Source of the DNA: Anaplasma centrale str. Israel
GTDB lineage: Bacteria; Pseudomonadota; Alphaproteobacteria; Rickettsiales; Anaplasmataceae
Reading direction: 5' to 3'
NCBI RefSeq assembly: GCF_000024505.1
Contig: NC_013532.1
Span: 434,001-498,000, forward strand
DNA length: 64,000 bases
The position numbers were made by a program, and so were the translations under genes. The stretch's first letter is position 1, and each line of letters opens with the position of its first letter. Of the stretch, positions 36,044-45,640 are shown piece by piece. A model generated the notes under the pieces. The model worked only from the letters and a program-made list of their open reading frames with translations, did not search any database and was not told where the DNA came from.

Positions 36044-36438
36044 CTGGTTACCAGTATTCTTGGTTAAATGGTAGCTCTGTGGCTTGCTGAATGCAATACG
36101 TGAGTCACTCTGGTATTTTGTGGGGTATGATATCCTCGGGCCCGCCCGTGCTATTGTTTAGAGACTTGCTAGACTCCAGATTCCAGTTTAGGTAATGCAG
36201 CAGTCGTCTAGAGGTAGTGCAGCAAAGACTAGACCCGTCTGCAAACAGTGTGTCACATCAACCAGGACATTCTCCAGTGCAGATAACTTAGGGTGTTTCG
36301 CGGGTATGCCAAGGTGCTAGTGTGTTATGTGAAAATATTGTTTTGCAGTAAGGTGGCTCGAATGTAGAATCTGTGCCACGTTGGGCTGTTTGGCGGGAGT
36401 TTGCGGCCCTCTGAGTTTGCTAGTTTTCTGTGGGCCGC
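36044..36438. other. Divergent upstream region of rluD and pccA
   Basis: About 390 bases holding the pccA promoter at its right side. Near 36165-36245 several overlapping copies of CTAGA/TCTAG occur, including the inverted pair GTCTAG ... CTAGAC with a 17-base loop. They do not fold into a tRNA. I see no open frame of interest and no terminator. Confidence 0.4.
36343..36370 (+). promoter_or_regulatory. Candidate pccA promoter
   Basis: TTGCAG (36343-36348), a 16-base spacer and TAGAAT (36365-36370). The same -35 hexamer and spacing are seen in the dnaB promoter in this window. It lies 69 bases before ATG 36439. Confidence 0.45.
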
Positions 36439-38418
36439 ATGATACGAAAGATTCTAATTGCAAATAGGGGAGAAATAGCGTGTAGAATAGCGCGTACTGC
36501 GCGCAAAATGGGTATAAAATGCGTGTGCGTGTACTCGGATGCAGACCGTGGTGCGCTGCACACCCTACACGCCGATGAAGCCGTGTATATAGGCCCGGGT
36601 CCGGCCAGCCAGAGCTACTTGGACATAGGGAAGATCTGTACCGTGGCTGAGGAGACCGGAGTGGATGCGGTTCACCCTGGCTATGGGTTTCTTTCTGAGA
36701 ATGCAGAATTTCCAGACAGACTGTCTGAGTGCGGTATAGGGTTTATAGGTCCGGCTCCGTCTTCCATGCGCATGATGTCTGATAAGGTGGTATCGAAAAG
36801 AGTTGCGCAAGATGCCGGTGTTGCCGTAGTTCCCGGATACATGGGTGTTGTGGAATCTCCTGCCGATGCAAAAAAAATTGCGGAGTCCATAGGATTCCCA
36901 GTCATGATTAAGGCCGCAGCCGGTGGTGGGGGCAAAGGCATGCGAGTTGTGAAGTCCGCCAAGGAAATGGAACAGGCTTTTGTGTCTGCTACTAACGAGG
37001 CATCCAAAAGTTTTAGTGACGGAAGAATTTTTATCGAAAAATACATAGAATTTCCCAGGCACATAGAAGTCCAGATAGTGGCCGATAAGCACGGCAATGT
37101 TGTATGTCTGGGAGAGAGAGAGTGCTCCATACAGCGCAACAACCAAAAGGTGATAGAAGAAACTCCTAGTCCATTCCTTGACAAAAAAACTCGGCAAAGC
37201 ATGTATGCGCAGTGCGTGAACCTCGTAAAAAGGGTGAACTATTTTTCGGTCGGCACAGTGGAGTTTGTAGTCGATGCTGAAAAAAATTTTTATTTCTTGG
37301 AAATGAACACCAGGCTGCAGGTGGAACATCCGGTTACAGAGCTTGTAACTCGCATCGATCTCGTTGAAGAGATGATCAAGATTGCTGATGGTGAGCGGCT
37401 AAGCTTCTCCCAAAGCGATGTACGATTTTCTGGATCAGCAATAGAGGCCAGGATATATGCTGAGGATCCCAAAAAAGGCTTCTTGCCCTCCAGCGGGCGT
37501 ATAACATATTATTCTGAGCCCACAGTTAGCGCAAACCTGCGGATAGATAGCGGTGTTACTGAAGGAGCAACCGTCAGTATGTTCTATGATCCTATGATTG
37601 CCAAGGTTATATCTCATGGGGGGACCAGGCTAAGGGCAATTGAAGTCATGCGGGAGGCCCTGAACAGGTTTTACATTGAAGGCGTGGCGAACAACATTGA
37701 TTTTCTACTTTCGGTGTTTTGCAATTCAAATTTTATCTCTGGCAACATAAACACTGGGTTTGTCTCGCAGTTTTATAGATCCGGGTTTAAGGGTGACCAG
37801 CTGACTCCCGAGATCGCGGAAATTTTTGCACTTGCTGTGCTGTATATATACTTGGAAGATGAATCCAGGAATTACGGTAGGGCGCTGGAGAGCGAGGAGC
37901 TGTCAGCACATGTTGGCGAGTTTAGATACGACCTGCATGTGCGATGCTCGGAGGGCAAAATTTTTGTGGCACTGGACGATAAGAAAGGAAGAATTGTGCT
38001 GTCTGGTGCGTGGCATGGGAATTACAAAATGCTAGAAATATGTGTAGATAATAGCTCCTACCGTATCAAGGTCCGTGCGCATTCAAGCAGATACGCGCTA
38101 AAGTACATGGCGGTTGAAGCTTTGTGCTCTGTACACAAAACAAGTACGAACGATCTGCTGCAGTTTATGCCCGAAATTGCGAGTGAGGTGGCATCCTCTG
38201 ACGTTGTAGTTTCCCCAATAGCAGGAATGGTTGCGAGCATTTATGTAAAGCCAGGAGATGAGGTAAGTGTGGGGCAGCCGTTGCTCGTGATTGAGGCCAT
38301 GAAGATGGAAAATTTGATATGTTCGGAAGTGCAGGCAAGGGTCGCCGAAGTTTTGTGCAATAGCGGTGGAAATGTTGTCGCAGGGGATGTTATTATCAAG
38401 TTTGTAGCCAAAAAATAG
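36439..38418 (+). CDS. pccA: Propionyl-CoA carboxylase alpha chain (biotin carboxylase and biotin carrier)
   Basis: 659 aa. Biotin carboxylase N-domain MIRKILIANRGEIACRIARTARKMGI, ATP-grasp region with AAAGGGGKGMRVV and HIEVQIVADKHGNVVCLGERECSIQRNNQKVIEETPSP, then FLEMNTRLQVEHPVTE; a linker domain; and a C-terminal biotinyl domain with VIEAMKMEN carrying the biotinylated Lys. The full-length fused alpha chain distinguishes it from free AccC. With PccB (not in this window) it makes methylmalonyl-CoA. ATG 36439 fits orthologues; GTG 36430 is in frame three codons earlier. Confidence 0.93.
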   Translation: MIRKILIANRGEIACRIARTARKMGIKCVCVYSDADRGALHTLHADEAVYIGPGPASQSYLDIGKICTVAEETGVDAVHPGYGFLSENAEFPDRLSECGIGFIGPAPSSMRMMSDKVVSKRVAQDAGVAVVPGYMGVVESPADAKKIAESIGFPVMIKAAAGGGGKGMRVVKSAKEMEQAFVSATNEASKSFSDGRIFIEKYIEFPRHIEVQIVADKHGNVVCLGERECSIQRNNQKVIEETPSPFLDKKTRQSMYAQCVNLVKRVNYFSVGTVEFVVDAEKNFYFLEMNTRLQVEHPVTELVTRIDLVEEMIKIADGERLSFSQSDVRFSGSAIEARIYAEDPKKGFLPSSGRITYYSEPTVSANLRIDSGVTEGATVSMFYDPMIAKVISHGGTRLRAIEVMREALNRFYIEGVANNIDFLLSVFCNSNFISGNINTGFVSQFYRSGFKGDQLTPEIAEIFALAVLYIYLEDESRNYGRALESEELSAHVGEFRYDLHVRCSEGKIFVALDDKKGRIVLSGAWHGNYKMLEICVDNSSYRIKVRAHSSRYALKYMAVEALCSVHKTSTNDLLQFMPEIASEVASSDVVVSPIAGMVASIYVKPGDEVSVGQPLLVIEAMKMENLICSEVQARVAEVLCNSGGNVVAGDVIIKFVAKK

Positions 38419-38521
38419 CTTCCTGGTGGTCAGGTATTGCGAGAGCAAAGTGTGTGGGCTATTGCGTGTTCATATGTGTTATGGTCGGCCTTGCTTTGCT
38501 CATCATTTTGGATAGTTATTA

Positions 38522-41500
38522 GTGTTAATAGGAAATCCGAATAGAAGAAGTACCATAGGGTTTCTATCCAGGGCTGTCACCAGGGTTGCTATCAGTCCTC
38601 CAGTGCGTGATGGCGCATTTCACTTTAAGGTGGACTGCAGACCCAGTGACAGACTTTGTGCCCTTCTTGCCACCCTACCGGGGGAAGTTTACACGAGAGT
38701 GCCAGAAGAGTGCTCAGTGAGGGTTAGGAGCTCGGACGTTATCAGATTTAAAGAGGCCATACGCAATCCAATTAGAGCGGCAGCACGTGGTGACGAGTAT
38801 CGTATCAGGCTGGTAGCATACCTGTTGCTGGAAGTGACTGAGAGATTTCAGGAGTACGGAGAGGATTTATATTCGCACATACATGACGGCTACGTACACG
38901 ACATGCGTGCTGGCGGAGGCAAGTTCCGGCAGTGCATAAACTATATTAGAGGTGAGTATCCGGGTAGACTGCCGAACGAGCCATCTATGGGTTTGTATAC
39001 CCAGCTTTGCTTCCCAAGCCCCACACTATTGCGCGAACATTTCTACTTTTCTGATGAGGAATGGTGTTATGTACTGAAACTTAAAAAATGCGCTCCGGAG
39101 GCAAGCCTACTGTTTGAGGCTGCGTCCATGAGGTTGCGGCGACTAGATTGTGGCGCGGCTACACCGAATAACGGCTACGCTACGGAATGTCTCAGAAGAT
39201 TTTTGGCATCGGTGACCCATGGAATTAAGAATCCGGCAGAGAATGGTGGGGAAATCAAGATTCCCTGCGAAGACTTTTTCATCATTGTACAGGAAATAAC
39301 CGGCGATAGCCCGGTTAAATCCTACATTGAGCACCAGCTGTATCTGCGTCAGGAAAAGTGCATTGCCCATGGGTTGCAGGAAAGTTTCAATCATGCATGG
39401 TCACGCCACGCACGCGACAAGGACGTAGGTGTGCGCGGTAATGCTGTAGCGGAAATGCGAGAGGCAATTCTAGGCCTGAAGCAGGTGCAATTTTTGCTTG
39501 GGGACCCCTCCTTCTTTCAAAGGTTGAACCCCATGGGAGTACTGCAGGCCCAACAATATTTCAGAGGCATGAATGCAATTGTTGGTGCGATGATAGCCTG
39601 TATGCAGGCCAATGAAGGGCTCTGGACCGAAGAGGCTTTGCTGTTTTTCCTAAAAGAGACCTGCGGGAACATTACTGGTGATATTGGCCGGCTTCTAGCC
39701 ATCCACGACTTTTTCTCCGTGGGGCACACTATTTACAGAGACGCGGTTGTAAAGTTTACCCGTGAGGAAGTTTCGGAGATATCAGAACACATAAATTGCT
39801 GGGTATCGCTATTTCGCGAAATGGGTCGCACGTTTGTTGATGGCAGGTATGGTACGTTGGAAAATATGGTTCGCAACTACGGATCTGTTACAAGTGATTT
39901 CCACAGTGGTGGTAATGCGTCCGATATGGGACCGTCGCTTAGCCCCGATACTTTGTCGCAGCTCTTTTCAAGCTTTCGTAGTGGCTTGCTGGAGGTGAAC
40001 ACTGACTTCAGAAACGAATTACTTCTCCGACACCTAAAGTCTCACAGGTTGTGTGATTTTTTATGTGAGTTTGAGTATACAAACATTCACGGGAAATGCG
40101 ACGAGCTTCTTGAAGAAATTTTTGACAATGGATGCACCAACGATAGGGCACTAGCGCTTCTACGACAAATTGTTAAGAGCTGTGGGTGTGAGCGGATTAA
40201 GAACATTGGCTACAGCAGAAGCCTGAGTTTTGCGCAATGTGCGTATAAGATATCGTACTGGCTGCCCTTCCGCTCGTTTTGGCTGCCATGGGTGAATCCA
40301 GCGAACTACAGAACTTCTTCAGGTTATGTGGGCAGGGGCACCACACACAGATTTTATGCCAAAAATATGATGATCCCGTTCACAGAGTTTTCCCAGGCCA
40401 TATGCCGCGGCTTACACTTGGAGGATCTTGAACATAGATTTGTGGAAAGTGACTATGAAGCCGAGATGTTAGGTCGGTCATTCAGGATCGAGCACAACAT
40501 TCCAGGATTTTTAGAGCGGATCACATTTCCCATAAGGAAGCACAGATGGGTATGGTATCTGGTGCTGAGTTTGTTGATGGTTCTGTGCTCAGTAGTAGCG
40601 GTGGTTGGGCAAGTACTTGACCATTTTGGTATTATTCCCGGAGTGTTGGTCAAGGGGGCCCTAGATGTGTTTCGGTCAATATTTGATGTTACTGTGGCCA
40701 TAGTGGGGCTAGACACCATAGTTGAGCGTTTCATGCTTCTTGTGGTCAGCATTGCAGGGCTGACCGTCAGGGTGCTAGACTTCATTTTGCTGTGTGGACT
40801 TCTATCCGCCGTGACCAGGTTCATTTTTGGAAAGTTTCATAACGCGTGTAATTTCCTATTTGAGGCGCTTATTAGTGCTTGTGAACACGCGAGGCTATAC
40901 GGGCTAAAGGACGCTTTCTGGCTGTTGATAGAAAAACTGCTACATCGGGAACAAGATGTAAACGTTCCTGATGTGCCCACTAACAATTCGCTGAGACAAG
41001 CGTGCTGCTGTGATGGTACCGGAGCCATACAGGTTACTGGCCTACAGGCGCCGTCTGAGATACCACCTACTGAACGCTGGGATATACCAAACGCATTGAG
41101 GTCGCTGTCGGGTGCTGTTGGGGAAGAGTTGTACGGACGCAAACCTGACGTTAGGCTTGTGCTCCATAAATTTCATAAGACCCTTGACTTACCTCAGCGT
41201 ACGGTTTTTGAGGGAGCATATTTAGAGCTGCGGAAAGAGTTTTTCTTTCTGCTTAACAACTACCAAGAAGAGCTTAGTATCGCTGCGGACGGGCGCTCTG
41301 GTTCTGTCAACATACTCAACTCTTATGCTGCAAGAAGAGAGGTGTATAACAAAGTTACTGCAGCGAATTTACAGACAATACAGCTAATATGCCTGCGCCA
41401 AGACGCCCCAACTGTGCGAATTATCAGGAGCAATGAAGATGCATGGGCGGTTGTCAATGCAGCACGTGACCATGGAGAATCAATTACCTTGAAGGAACTC

Positions 41501-42607
41501 AATGAAAAAATAGCGGCCTTGCGCTGGGCGCTTTCGGCCATGGACTCATACGACCTTACCGGCATTGCTATGCGGCATGAAACCGTAGTTTCGGATACGA
41601 AAATCGAAAAGAGTTGCGCAATTGCCCTCATGGATTGTGTAATCACCTTGCGAGGTTGGAAAAAGGCCCTACTAGATCATGAGAGCGTCAGTCGGGATTT
41701 GGTGCTGTGTGATTTGCAAAGCAACTTTTCTTCCTACATCAGGGATGTCTGCTGCATACTTGGTGTTGCAGACCGGGCCGTAGCTGGACGGCATAATACT
41801 GCAAGCTACCGTAGATTTTGCAAAATAGTGGGTGTAGATTTTCTTTTGTTGGAAACTCCGTCGCTTGCGGCGGAGAGCATGTCAAGTTTTGTTGGGCTTA
41901 GCCTGGGAGCAAGGTCTTACTTCTCCGAGCTTAAGCGCGGACTTGAGGATTTTGCCGGACATTGTCGCGAACTAAAATACATGTTAGCGTCGCTCATGGT
42001 TTACCAGATAACGTTGCTATCAGGCGTCGAAGATTTGCGGTCGTTGTTTGACCACTACTCCAGATTTGCTGAAAGTGCCATGCGGCCACTAGGTATCGAG
42101 GCCGCATACGACTTTTTTGCCAGAACACGCTACACCGAGCAGTTTTTGTCCTTTTTTTGGAGAAGCGTTTTTCTTTGGGATGTTGTGATAATTTCGGAGG
42201 AATTCTTTCGGGCAATGCTTCCACTTGGGCCTTCAGAAATGTTTGCAGTTTTCCGTACGGCGGATCACCGTATCTACCTGGAATCATTTTTCCGCAGAAA
42301 TTGTGCGCTTGATGAGGTAAAATCTGCGTTGAATAGTCTCGGAGACCTTGTTTATACCGTTTTACAAGTGCATCAGGTCAGGGCAATACTCAGAAGAGCA
42401 AAAGCTGCAAACAGGACCAACGGTAACCTAGAACACTTTATGCAGCGCGAGGAAATGTTAAGTACCACGAACTGTAATGGCGAGCATGTACAGCAGCGCC
42501 TGGGGCGCGAAGGGAGTGCCAGTGCTCATGACTCTCGAAAAATAAGCGCTTTATTGCAGTCTACTGAGGTTGTGCACGTGCCACGTGAAACGCTGCGCTG
42601 TCTGTAA
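38522..42607 (+). CDS. Unrecognised large protein with a central membrane region, 1361 aa
   Basis: I do not recognise any domain. Residues 1-670 are soluble-looking, mixed charge, with several Cys residues. Residues about 673-770 hold the only strong hydrophobic cluster, two or more long segments (YLVLSLLMVLCSVVAVVGQVL; FMLLVVSIAGLTVRVLDFILLCGLLSAV). Residues 770-1361 are again soluble, largely helical, with no repeats or low-complexity tail. This gives two large domains separated by a membrane hairpin. The start is GTG 38522. Codon use and composition look like the neighbours, so recent transfer is not suggested. It is followed by another orphan, which may be related in function. It is probably family-specific to Anaplasma; a secreted or host-facing role is only a guess. 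Confidence 0.8.
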   Translation: MLIGNPNRRSTIGFLSRAVTRVAISPPVRDGAFHFKVDCRPSDRLCALLATLPGEVYTRVPEECSVRVRSSDVIRFKEAIRNPIRAAARGDEYRIRLVAYLLLEVTERFQEYGEDLYSHIHDGYVHDMRAGGGKFRQCINYIRGEYPGRLPNEPSMGLYTQLCFPSPTLLREHFYFSDEEWCYVLKLKKCAPEASLLFEAASMRLRRLDCGAATPNNGYATECLRRFLASVTHGIKNPAENGGEIKIPCEDFFIIVQEITGDSPVKSYIEHQLYLRQEKCIAHGLQESFNHAWSRHARDKDVGVRGNAVAEMREAILGLKQVQFLLGDPSFFQRLNPMGVLQAQQYFRGMNAIVGAMIACMQANEGLWTEEALLFFLKETCGNITGDIGRLLAIHDFFSVGHTIYRDAVVKFTREEVSEISEHINCWVSLFREMGRTFVDGRYGTLENMVRNYGSVTSDFHSGGNASDMGPSLSPDTLSQLFSSFRSGLLEVNTDFRNELLLRHLKSHRLCDFLCEFEYTNIHGKCDELLEEIFDNGCTNDRALALLRQIVKSCGCERIKNIGYSRSLSFAQCAYKISYWLPFRSFWLPWVNPANYRTSSGYVGRGTTHRFYAKNMMIPFTEFSQAICRGLHLEDLEHRFVESDYEAEMLGRSFRIEHNIPGFLERITFPIRKHRWVWYLVLSLLMVLCSVVAVVGQVLDHFGIIPGVLVKGALDVFRSIFDVTVAIVGLDTIVERFMLLVVSIAGLTVRVLDFILLCGLLSAVTRFIFGKFHNACNFLFEALISACEHARLYGLKDAFWLLIEKLLHREQDVNVPDVPTNNSLRQACCCDGTGAIQVTGLQAPSEIPPTERWDIPNALRSLSGAVGEELYGRKPDVRLVLHKFHKTLDLPQRTVFEGAYLELRKEFFFLLNNYQEELSIAADGRSGSVNILNSYAARREVYNKVTAANLQTIQLICLRQDAPTVRIIRSNEDAWAVVNAARDHGESITLKELNEKIAALRWALSAMDSYDLTGIAMRHETVVSDTKIEKSCAIALMDCVITLRGWKKALLDHESVSRDLVLCDLQSNFSSYIRDVCCILGVADRAVAGRHNTASYRRFCKIVGVDFLLLETPSLAAESMSSFVGLSLGARSYFSELKRGLEDFAGHCRELKYMLASLMVYQITLLSGVEDLRSLFDHYSRFAESAMRPLGIEAAYDFFARTRYTEQFLSFFWRSVFLWDVVIISEEFFRAMLPLGPSEMFAVFRTADHRIYLESFFRRNCALDEVKSALNSLGDLVYTVLQVHQVRAILRRAKAANRTNGNLEHFMQREEMLSTTNCNGEHVQQRLGREGSASAHDSRKISALLQSTEVVHVPRETLRCL

Positions 42608-42624
42608 AATAGACGTCGTCTATT
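42608..42624. repeat. 17-base palindrome after the 1361-aa gene
   Basis: AATAGACGTCGTCTATT is a perfect palindrome with 8-base arms around a single central T, starting right after the stop codon. As DNA it has the form of a dimeric regulator's operator; as RNA it would fold only a 6-bp stem. It lies about 265 bases upstream of the next gene. Confidence 0.6.
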
Positions 42625-42889
42625 ATTACGGTGTCAGTCTCATGATCAGGGCGCGTGCTTAATGTAAATTGCAGTATTTTGCCGGATTGGGTAAACTGGT
42701 CACGTGCAGCTGTGGCAAGGCCTGCCATTCGTGCAGTGTCGCTGTGCTGTTGTGTGGCAATTATGACACATGGCGTCTGCATGTGCGTGCCCATGGTCGA
42801 GGGAACGGAAAGCAGATATAGTGATTTTTTACTGCATATGGTTACAATCCCGCCTTCGCTTATTAATGTCTGTTGCCTAGGGAGTTTTT

Positions 42890-44314
42890 ATGCTTGACGA
42901 CATGTGTGTCACTGACAAGCGTAGTGATGGGGATGACAGCAGTCTCAAGGCATGGGGAAAAATTAGGTTAGAGGATCTGAGCGCAGAAGAGTACGTACGG
43001 GAGCTTGCAAAACAATTTGAGGAGTTTGCGCAAAACTCGCAACGGCTTGAGGACAAGGAGGTGTTGCGAGATCATGAAACAGACCACGAGGCTGAGATGG
43101 CAAACGGTTCTCAGCCCATCTGGGACACCCTTACTGGCAACGAAAATTTTGAAGCTAATAAGTCATTTCTAAAAACTGTACTCGCGTTTGTTGAGGACTT
43201 TTACAGGCAGTTTCTTTCTCCGGACGCAGCGGAACCTGGGCTGCGATCTTATGTTACTTTGCGCGAGAAGCGCAGAAGAAGAACGCTCACAGAGGCGTTG
43301 ATGGCATTTCTTAGGAGGCTTGTGGATAGGAGGGTATCAAGCTTCAGATACCTACTTGAGCAACAAATAATGGAGCTCAGAGACGCATTGGAGAAAGAGC
43401 TAGATCCCAAAATGCGGCAGCTTCTGCAAGAGAGACTTGCGCTTTTAACCCAACTTAAGATGCAATTGCAGGTTATGGAAAGGCGACAGGGTGCGGACTC
43501 CCACATATTCTTCATGATGCTGGTTGCACACACTCTTGCCGGGGCATCTTTGGATCTTCACAGATACGCGCCCTCGATCAGCGCGTCGGAGAACTATATT
43601 ACCATGCATAGAAGGTTGGAGCGCCTTTTCGATGTTGAAAGTATCGTGCATGACGGGGTCAAAAAAGAAATTGGCCATGTTGCCGCAGAATTGACCATGC
43701 AACACGGTGCCTACCACGCGTTTGCTATGGACCGACGCCCCGTTGATGGCCTTTTCATGGGGCGGATGGGGGCGAAGGAGCTTGGTATTTCAGAAGGCAA
43801 ATTTTTCGTCCATGCTGGGCACAGTCAAAACACTCACGGGTATATGCATGGACATGTGCACGGGGCGACTGAAGGGGGAATACTTGCCAGGCTTGCCGCA
43901 TTCATTGGCCTTGTGATCCAAAACGTTGCTATGAGACTCATGATGACTGCGCGCGATGCTTTGGCGGGGACTATTGATGCCTCGATGGCCAGGGCCAACA
44001 CTTGGCCTGATGTTAACGCTCGCAACATAGCTGCTGCAGCTCTATTCAAGGCGGCCGGTGCTGCGGATAACTTCATGCGCGACAGAGGGGGCAACGAATG
44101 GCAACGTGGTGTGGCTGCAGAGCATGCGGCCTACTGTACCGGCTTAGACACGCGTGGTGCTCAAGCGGAGGCTCAAGGGCATCCTTACGGTGAGTACAGT
44201 ATTAGGTGTGCGTTCGAGTTTGCGCAAGCTGGGCAGTCCATAAAGGGCAGCATATTGCTGGAGGATGTAACAGTGCAAAGGGCTGTTGAGGTTGGTCCAC
44301 AGATTCAGAGATAA
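42890..44314 (+). CDS. Unrecognised protein with coiled-coil and histidine-rich segment, 474 aa
   Basis: No known domain recognised. Residues 1-105 are acidic and hydrophilic. Residues about 120-205 form a long, highly charged helix with heptad character (RYLLEQQIMELRDALEKELD ... LLQERLALLTQLKMQLQVMERR). Near residues 307-330 is a His-rich stretch, FVHAGHSQNTHGYMHGHVHG, followed by a hydrophobic helix (ARLAAFIGLVIQNVAMRLMM). The C-terminal 130 residues are Ala-rich. There is no signal peptide. The ATG at 42890 has GGGAG five bases upstream. It follows the 1361-aa orphan in the same direction, with a 17-base palindrome between them. It could be a secreted effector or a metal-binding protein; neither is shown. 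Confidence 0.75.
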   Translation: MLDDMCVTDKRSDGDDSSLKAWGKIRLEDLSAEEYVRELAKQFEEFAQNSQRLEDKEVLRDHETDHEAEMANGSQPIWDTLTGNENFEANKSFLKTVLAFVEDFYRQFLSPDAAEPGLRSYVTLREKRRRRTLTEALMAFLRRLVDRRVSSFRYLLEQQIMELRDALEKELDPKMRQLLQERLALLTQLKMQLQVMERRQGADSHIFFMMLVAHTLAGASLDLHRYAPSISASENYITMHRRLERLFDVESIVHDGVKKEIGHVAAELTMQHGAYHAFAMDRRPVDGLFMGRMGAKELGISEGKFFVHAGHSQNTHGYMHGHVHGATEGGILARLAAFIGLVIQNVAMRLMMTARDALAGTIDASMARANTWPDVNARNIAAAALFKAAGAADNFMRDRGGNEWQRGVAAEHAAYCTGLDTRGAQAEAQGHPYGEYSIRCAFEFAQAGQSIKGSILLEDVTVQRAVEVGPQIQR

Positions 44315-44666
44315 CACCATTCGTATTGGGACTAGGATCAGCATTTGTCAGTGCCGGTGCGTGCCAGAGGCCTGCGATAGCCATTTCTCGTGCCCTGACG
44401 TGGTTTGAGCATGCTGCTTAGAGTTTTTAGGATATGCGGTTGGCTGCTCCTCCATCATACTCGCATCTTCGACTGATGTTGTTGCGTTCCTGCATGAATG
44501 CCGGTTAGTGGCTTGTACTATGCTCCTAGCGTATGCTGTAGCACTTATGAGCTTTGATCCGTAATCTGGTAAATTCATCCTTCGCTAGTCGCGCAACTGT
44601 TGGGCTGATTGGTTGACAAGCGTTGCAGTTTTTACTACGCTACTCGGTAGTTTGTTGCTGGTCAGT
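44315..44666. other. Intergenic region upstream of lipA
   Basis: About 350 bases. A 76-codon minus-strand frame (44578-44348) begins MNLPDYGSKLISATAYARS and has an unremarkable hydrophilic composition; AAGG lies too close to its ATG to be a good ribosome-binding site, so I leave it uncalled. The lipA promoter is at the right end. Nothing else is seen. Confidence 0.4.
44613..44641 (+). promoter_or_regulatory. Candidate lipA promoter
   Basis: A perfect TTGACA (44613-44618), a 17-base spacer and TACGCT (44636-44641, 3 of 6), 25 bases before ATG 44667. The TTG in the -35 is the in-frame upstream start some gene callers would pick; its position in the promoter argues for ATG 44667. Confidence 0.45.
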
Positions 44667-45554
44667 ATGGAAAATAAGCCCGATTGGTTAAGGGTGAGGA
44701 TGCCGGGTGGTGCGGTCTTTGAGGAGGTTACCGAGCTTGTGCGTCACTACGGGCTCAATACGGTCTGTGAGGAGGCTGCATGCCCAAACATAGGCGAGTG
44801 TTGGAACAAGCGCCATGCCACTGTGATGATCATGGGGTCTGTGTGCACGAGGGCGTGCGCGTTTTGCAACGTAAAAGTTGGTGTGCCGAACGCTCTCGAT
44901 CCTGACGAGCCTGAAAGAGTCGGCGCCGCGATCAGCAAACTCGGTCTGAAGCATGTAGTCATAACTTCTGTGGATAGGGACGATCTTCCGGATGGAGGGG
45001 CAAGCCACTTTGCTAAGTGTGTAAGGGAGATAAGAAAGCGTGACAGCTCAGTAACTGTGGAAATCCTTACTCCAGACTTTCTCGGTAAGCCGTGCGCGAT
45101 TGATATCATCGCCTCTGCGCGTCCTGACGTGTACAATCACAACCTGGAAACCGTGCCCAGGCTGTATTCCAGGGTAAGGCCCAGGGCGAAGTACTTTAAT
45201 TCGCTTAATCTGCTTAAGGAGATTAAAGACAAAAGCCCGGGGGTGTTTACAAAGTCTGGGTTCATGCTAGGGTTGGGGGAGTGCAAGGAAGAGGTGTACC
45301 AGGTTATGGATGACCTAAGGTGTGCTGGTGTAGACTTTATAGTTATGGGGCAGTATCTGCAGCCGACGAAGAACAATATTGAGGTACACCGCTACGTTCC
45401 CCCTTCGGAGTTTGAGCAGTATAAGCTCATGGCATATGCCAAAGGTTTTTCCATGGTTGCTGCTAGTCCCCTTGCCAGGTCCTCATACCATGCCGAGGAT
45501 GACTTCCGAAAGCTCAAGGAACTCAGGCTCGCACGTTCCAAGATGGGTGAATAG
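44667..45554 (+). CDS. lipA: Lipoyl synthase
   Basis: 295 aa radical-SAM enzyme that inserts two sulfurs into octanoyl groups on E2 subunits and GcvH. The auxiliary cluster Cys set [12 protein letters not shown] is near residue 35, the radical-SAM CTRACAFC (CxxxCxxC) near residue 63, and the C-terminal RSSYHAED holds the conserved RSSY Ser that ligates the auxiliary cluster. Start ATG 44667. A tRNA-Arg gene begins 11 bases after the stop, in the same direction, and is probably on the same transcript. Confidence 0.95.
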   Translation: MENKPDWLRVRMPGGAVFEEVTELVRHYGLNTVCEEAACPNIGECWNKRHATVMIMGSVCTRACAFCNVKVGVPNALDPDEPERVGAAISKLGLKHVVITSVDRDDLPDGGASHFAKCVREIRKRDSSVTVEILTPDFLGKPCAIDIIASARPDVYNHNLETVPRLYSRVRPRAKYFNSLNLLKEIKDKSPGVFTKSGFMLGLGECKEEVYQVMDDLRCAGVDFIVMGQYLQPTKNNIEVHRYVPPSEFEQYKLMAYAKGFSMVAASPLARSSYHAEDDFRKLKELRLARSKMGE

Positions 45555-45565
45555 GTGTATATTGT

Positions 45566-45640
45566 GCATTCGTAGCTCAGTCAGGATAGAGCGCTACCCT
45601 CCGGAGGTAGAGGTCGCAGGTTCGAGTCCTGCCGAGTGCG
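45566..45640 (+). tRNA. tRNA-Arg (anticodon CCG)
   Basis: 75 bases. The acceptor GCATTCG pairs with CGAGTGC (one T-G), the D arm is GCTCAGTCAGGATAGAGC, the anticodon arm CTACC-CTCCGGA-GGTAG gives anticodon CCG (reads CGG), and the T arm is GCAGGTTCGAGTCCTGC, with five perfect pairs. The discriminator is G; CCA is not encoded. It lies 11 bases after lipA with no room for its own promoter. Confidence 0.95.

Noticed and set aside
36165-36245. Possible tRNA-like or structured RNA with repeated CTAGA motifs upstream of pccA
   Set aside because: No T-loop GGTTCGA-type sequence and no acceptor stem; pairing is limited to short 6-base arms.
40540-40830. VirB6-like or transporter membrane region in the 1361-residue protein
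   Set aside because: Only a short hydrophobic cluster without VirB6/TrbL landmarks or transporter motifs.
44348-44578. 76-codon minus-strand frame upstream of lipA
   Set aside because: Composition is plausible but there is no usable ribosome-binding site, promoter or family match; it is mentioned only in the intergenic entry.
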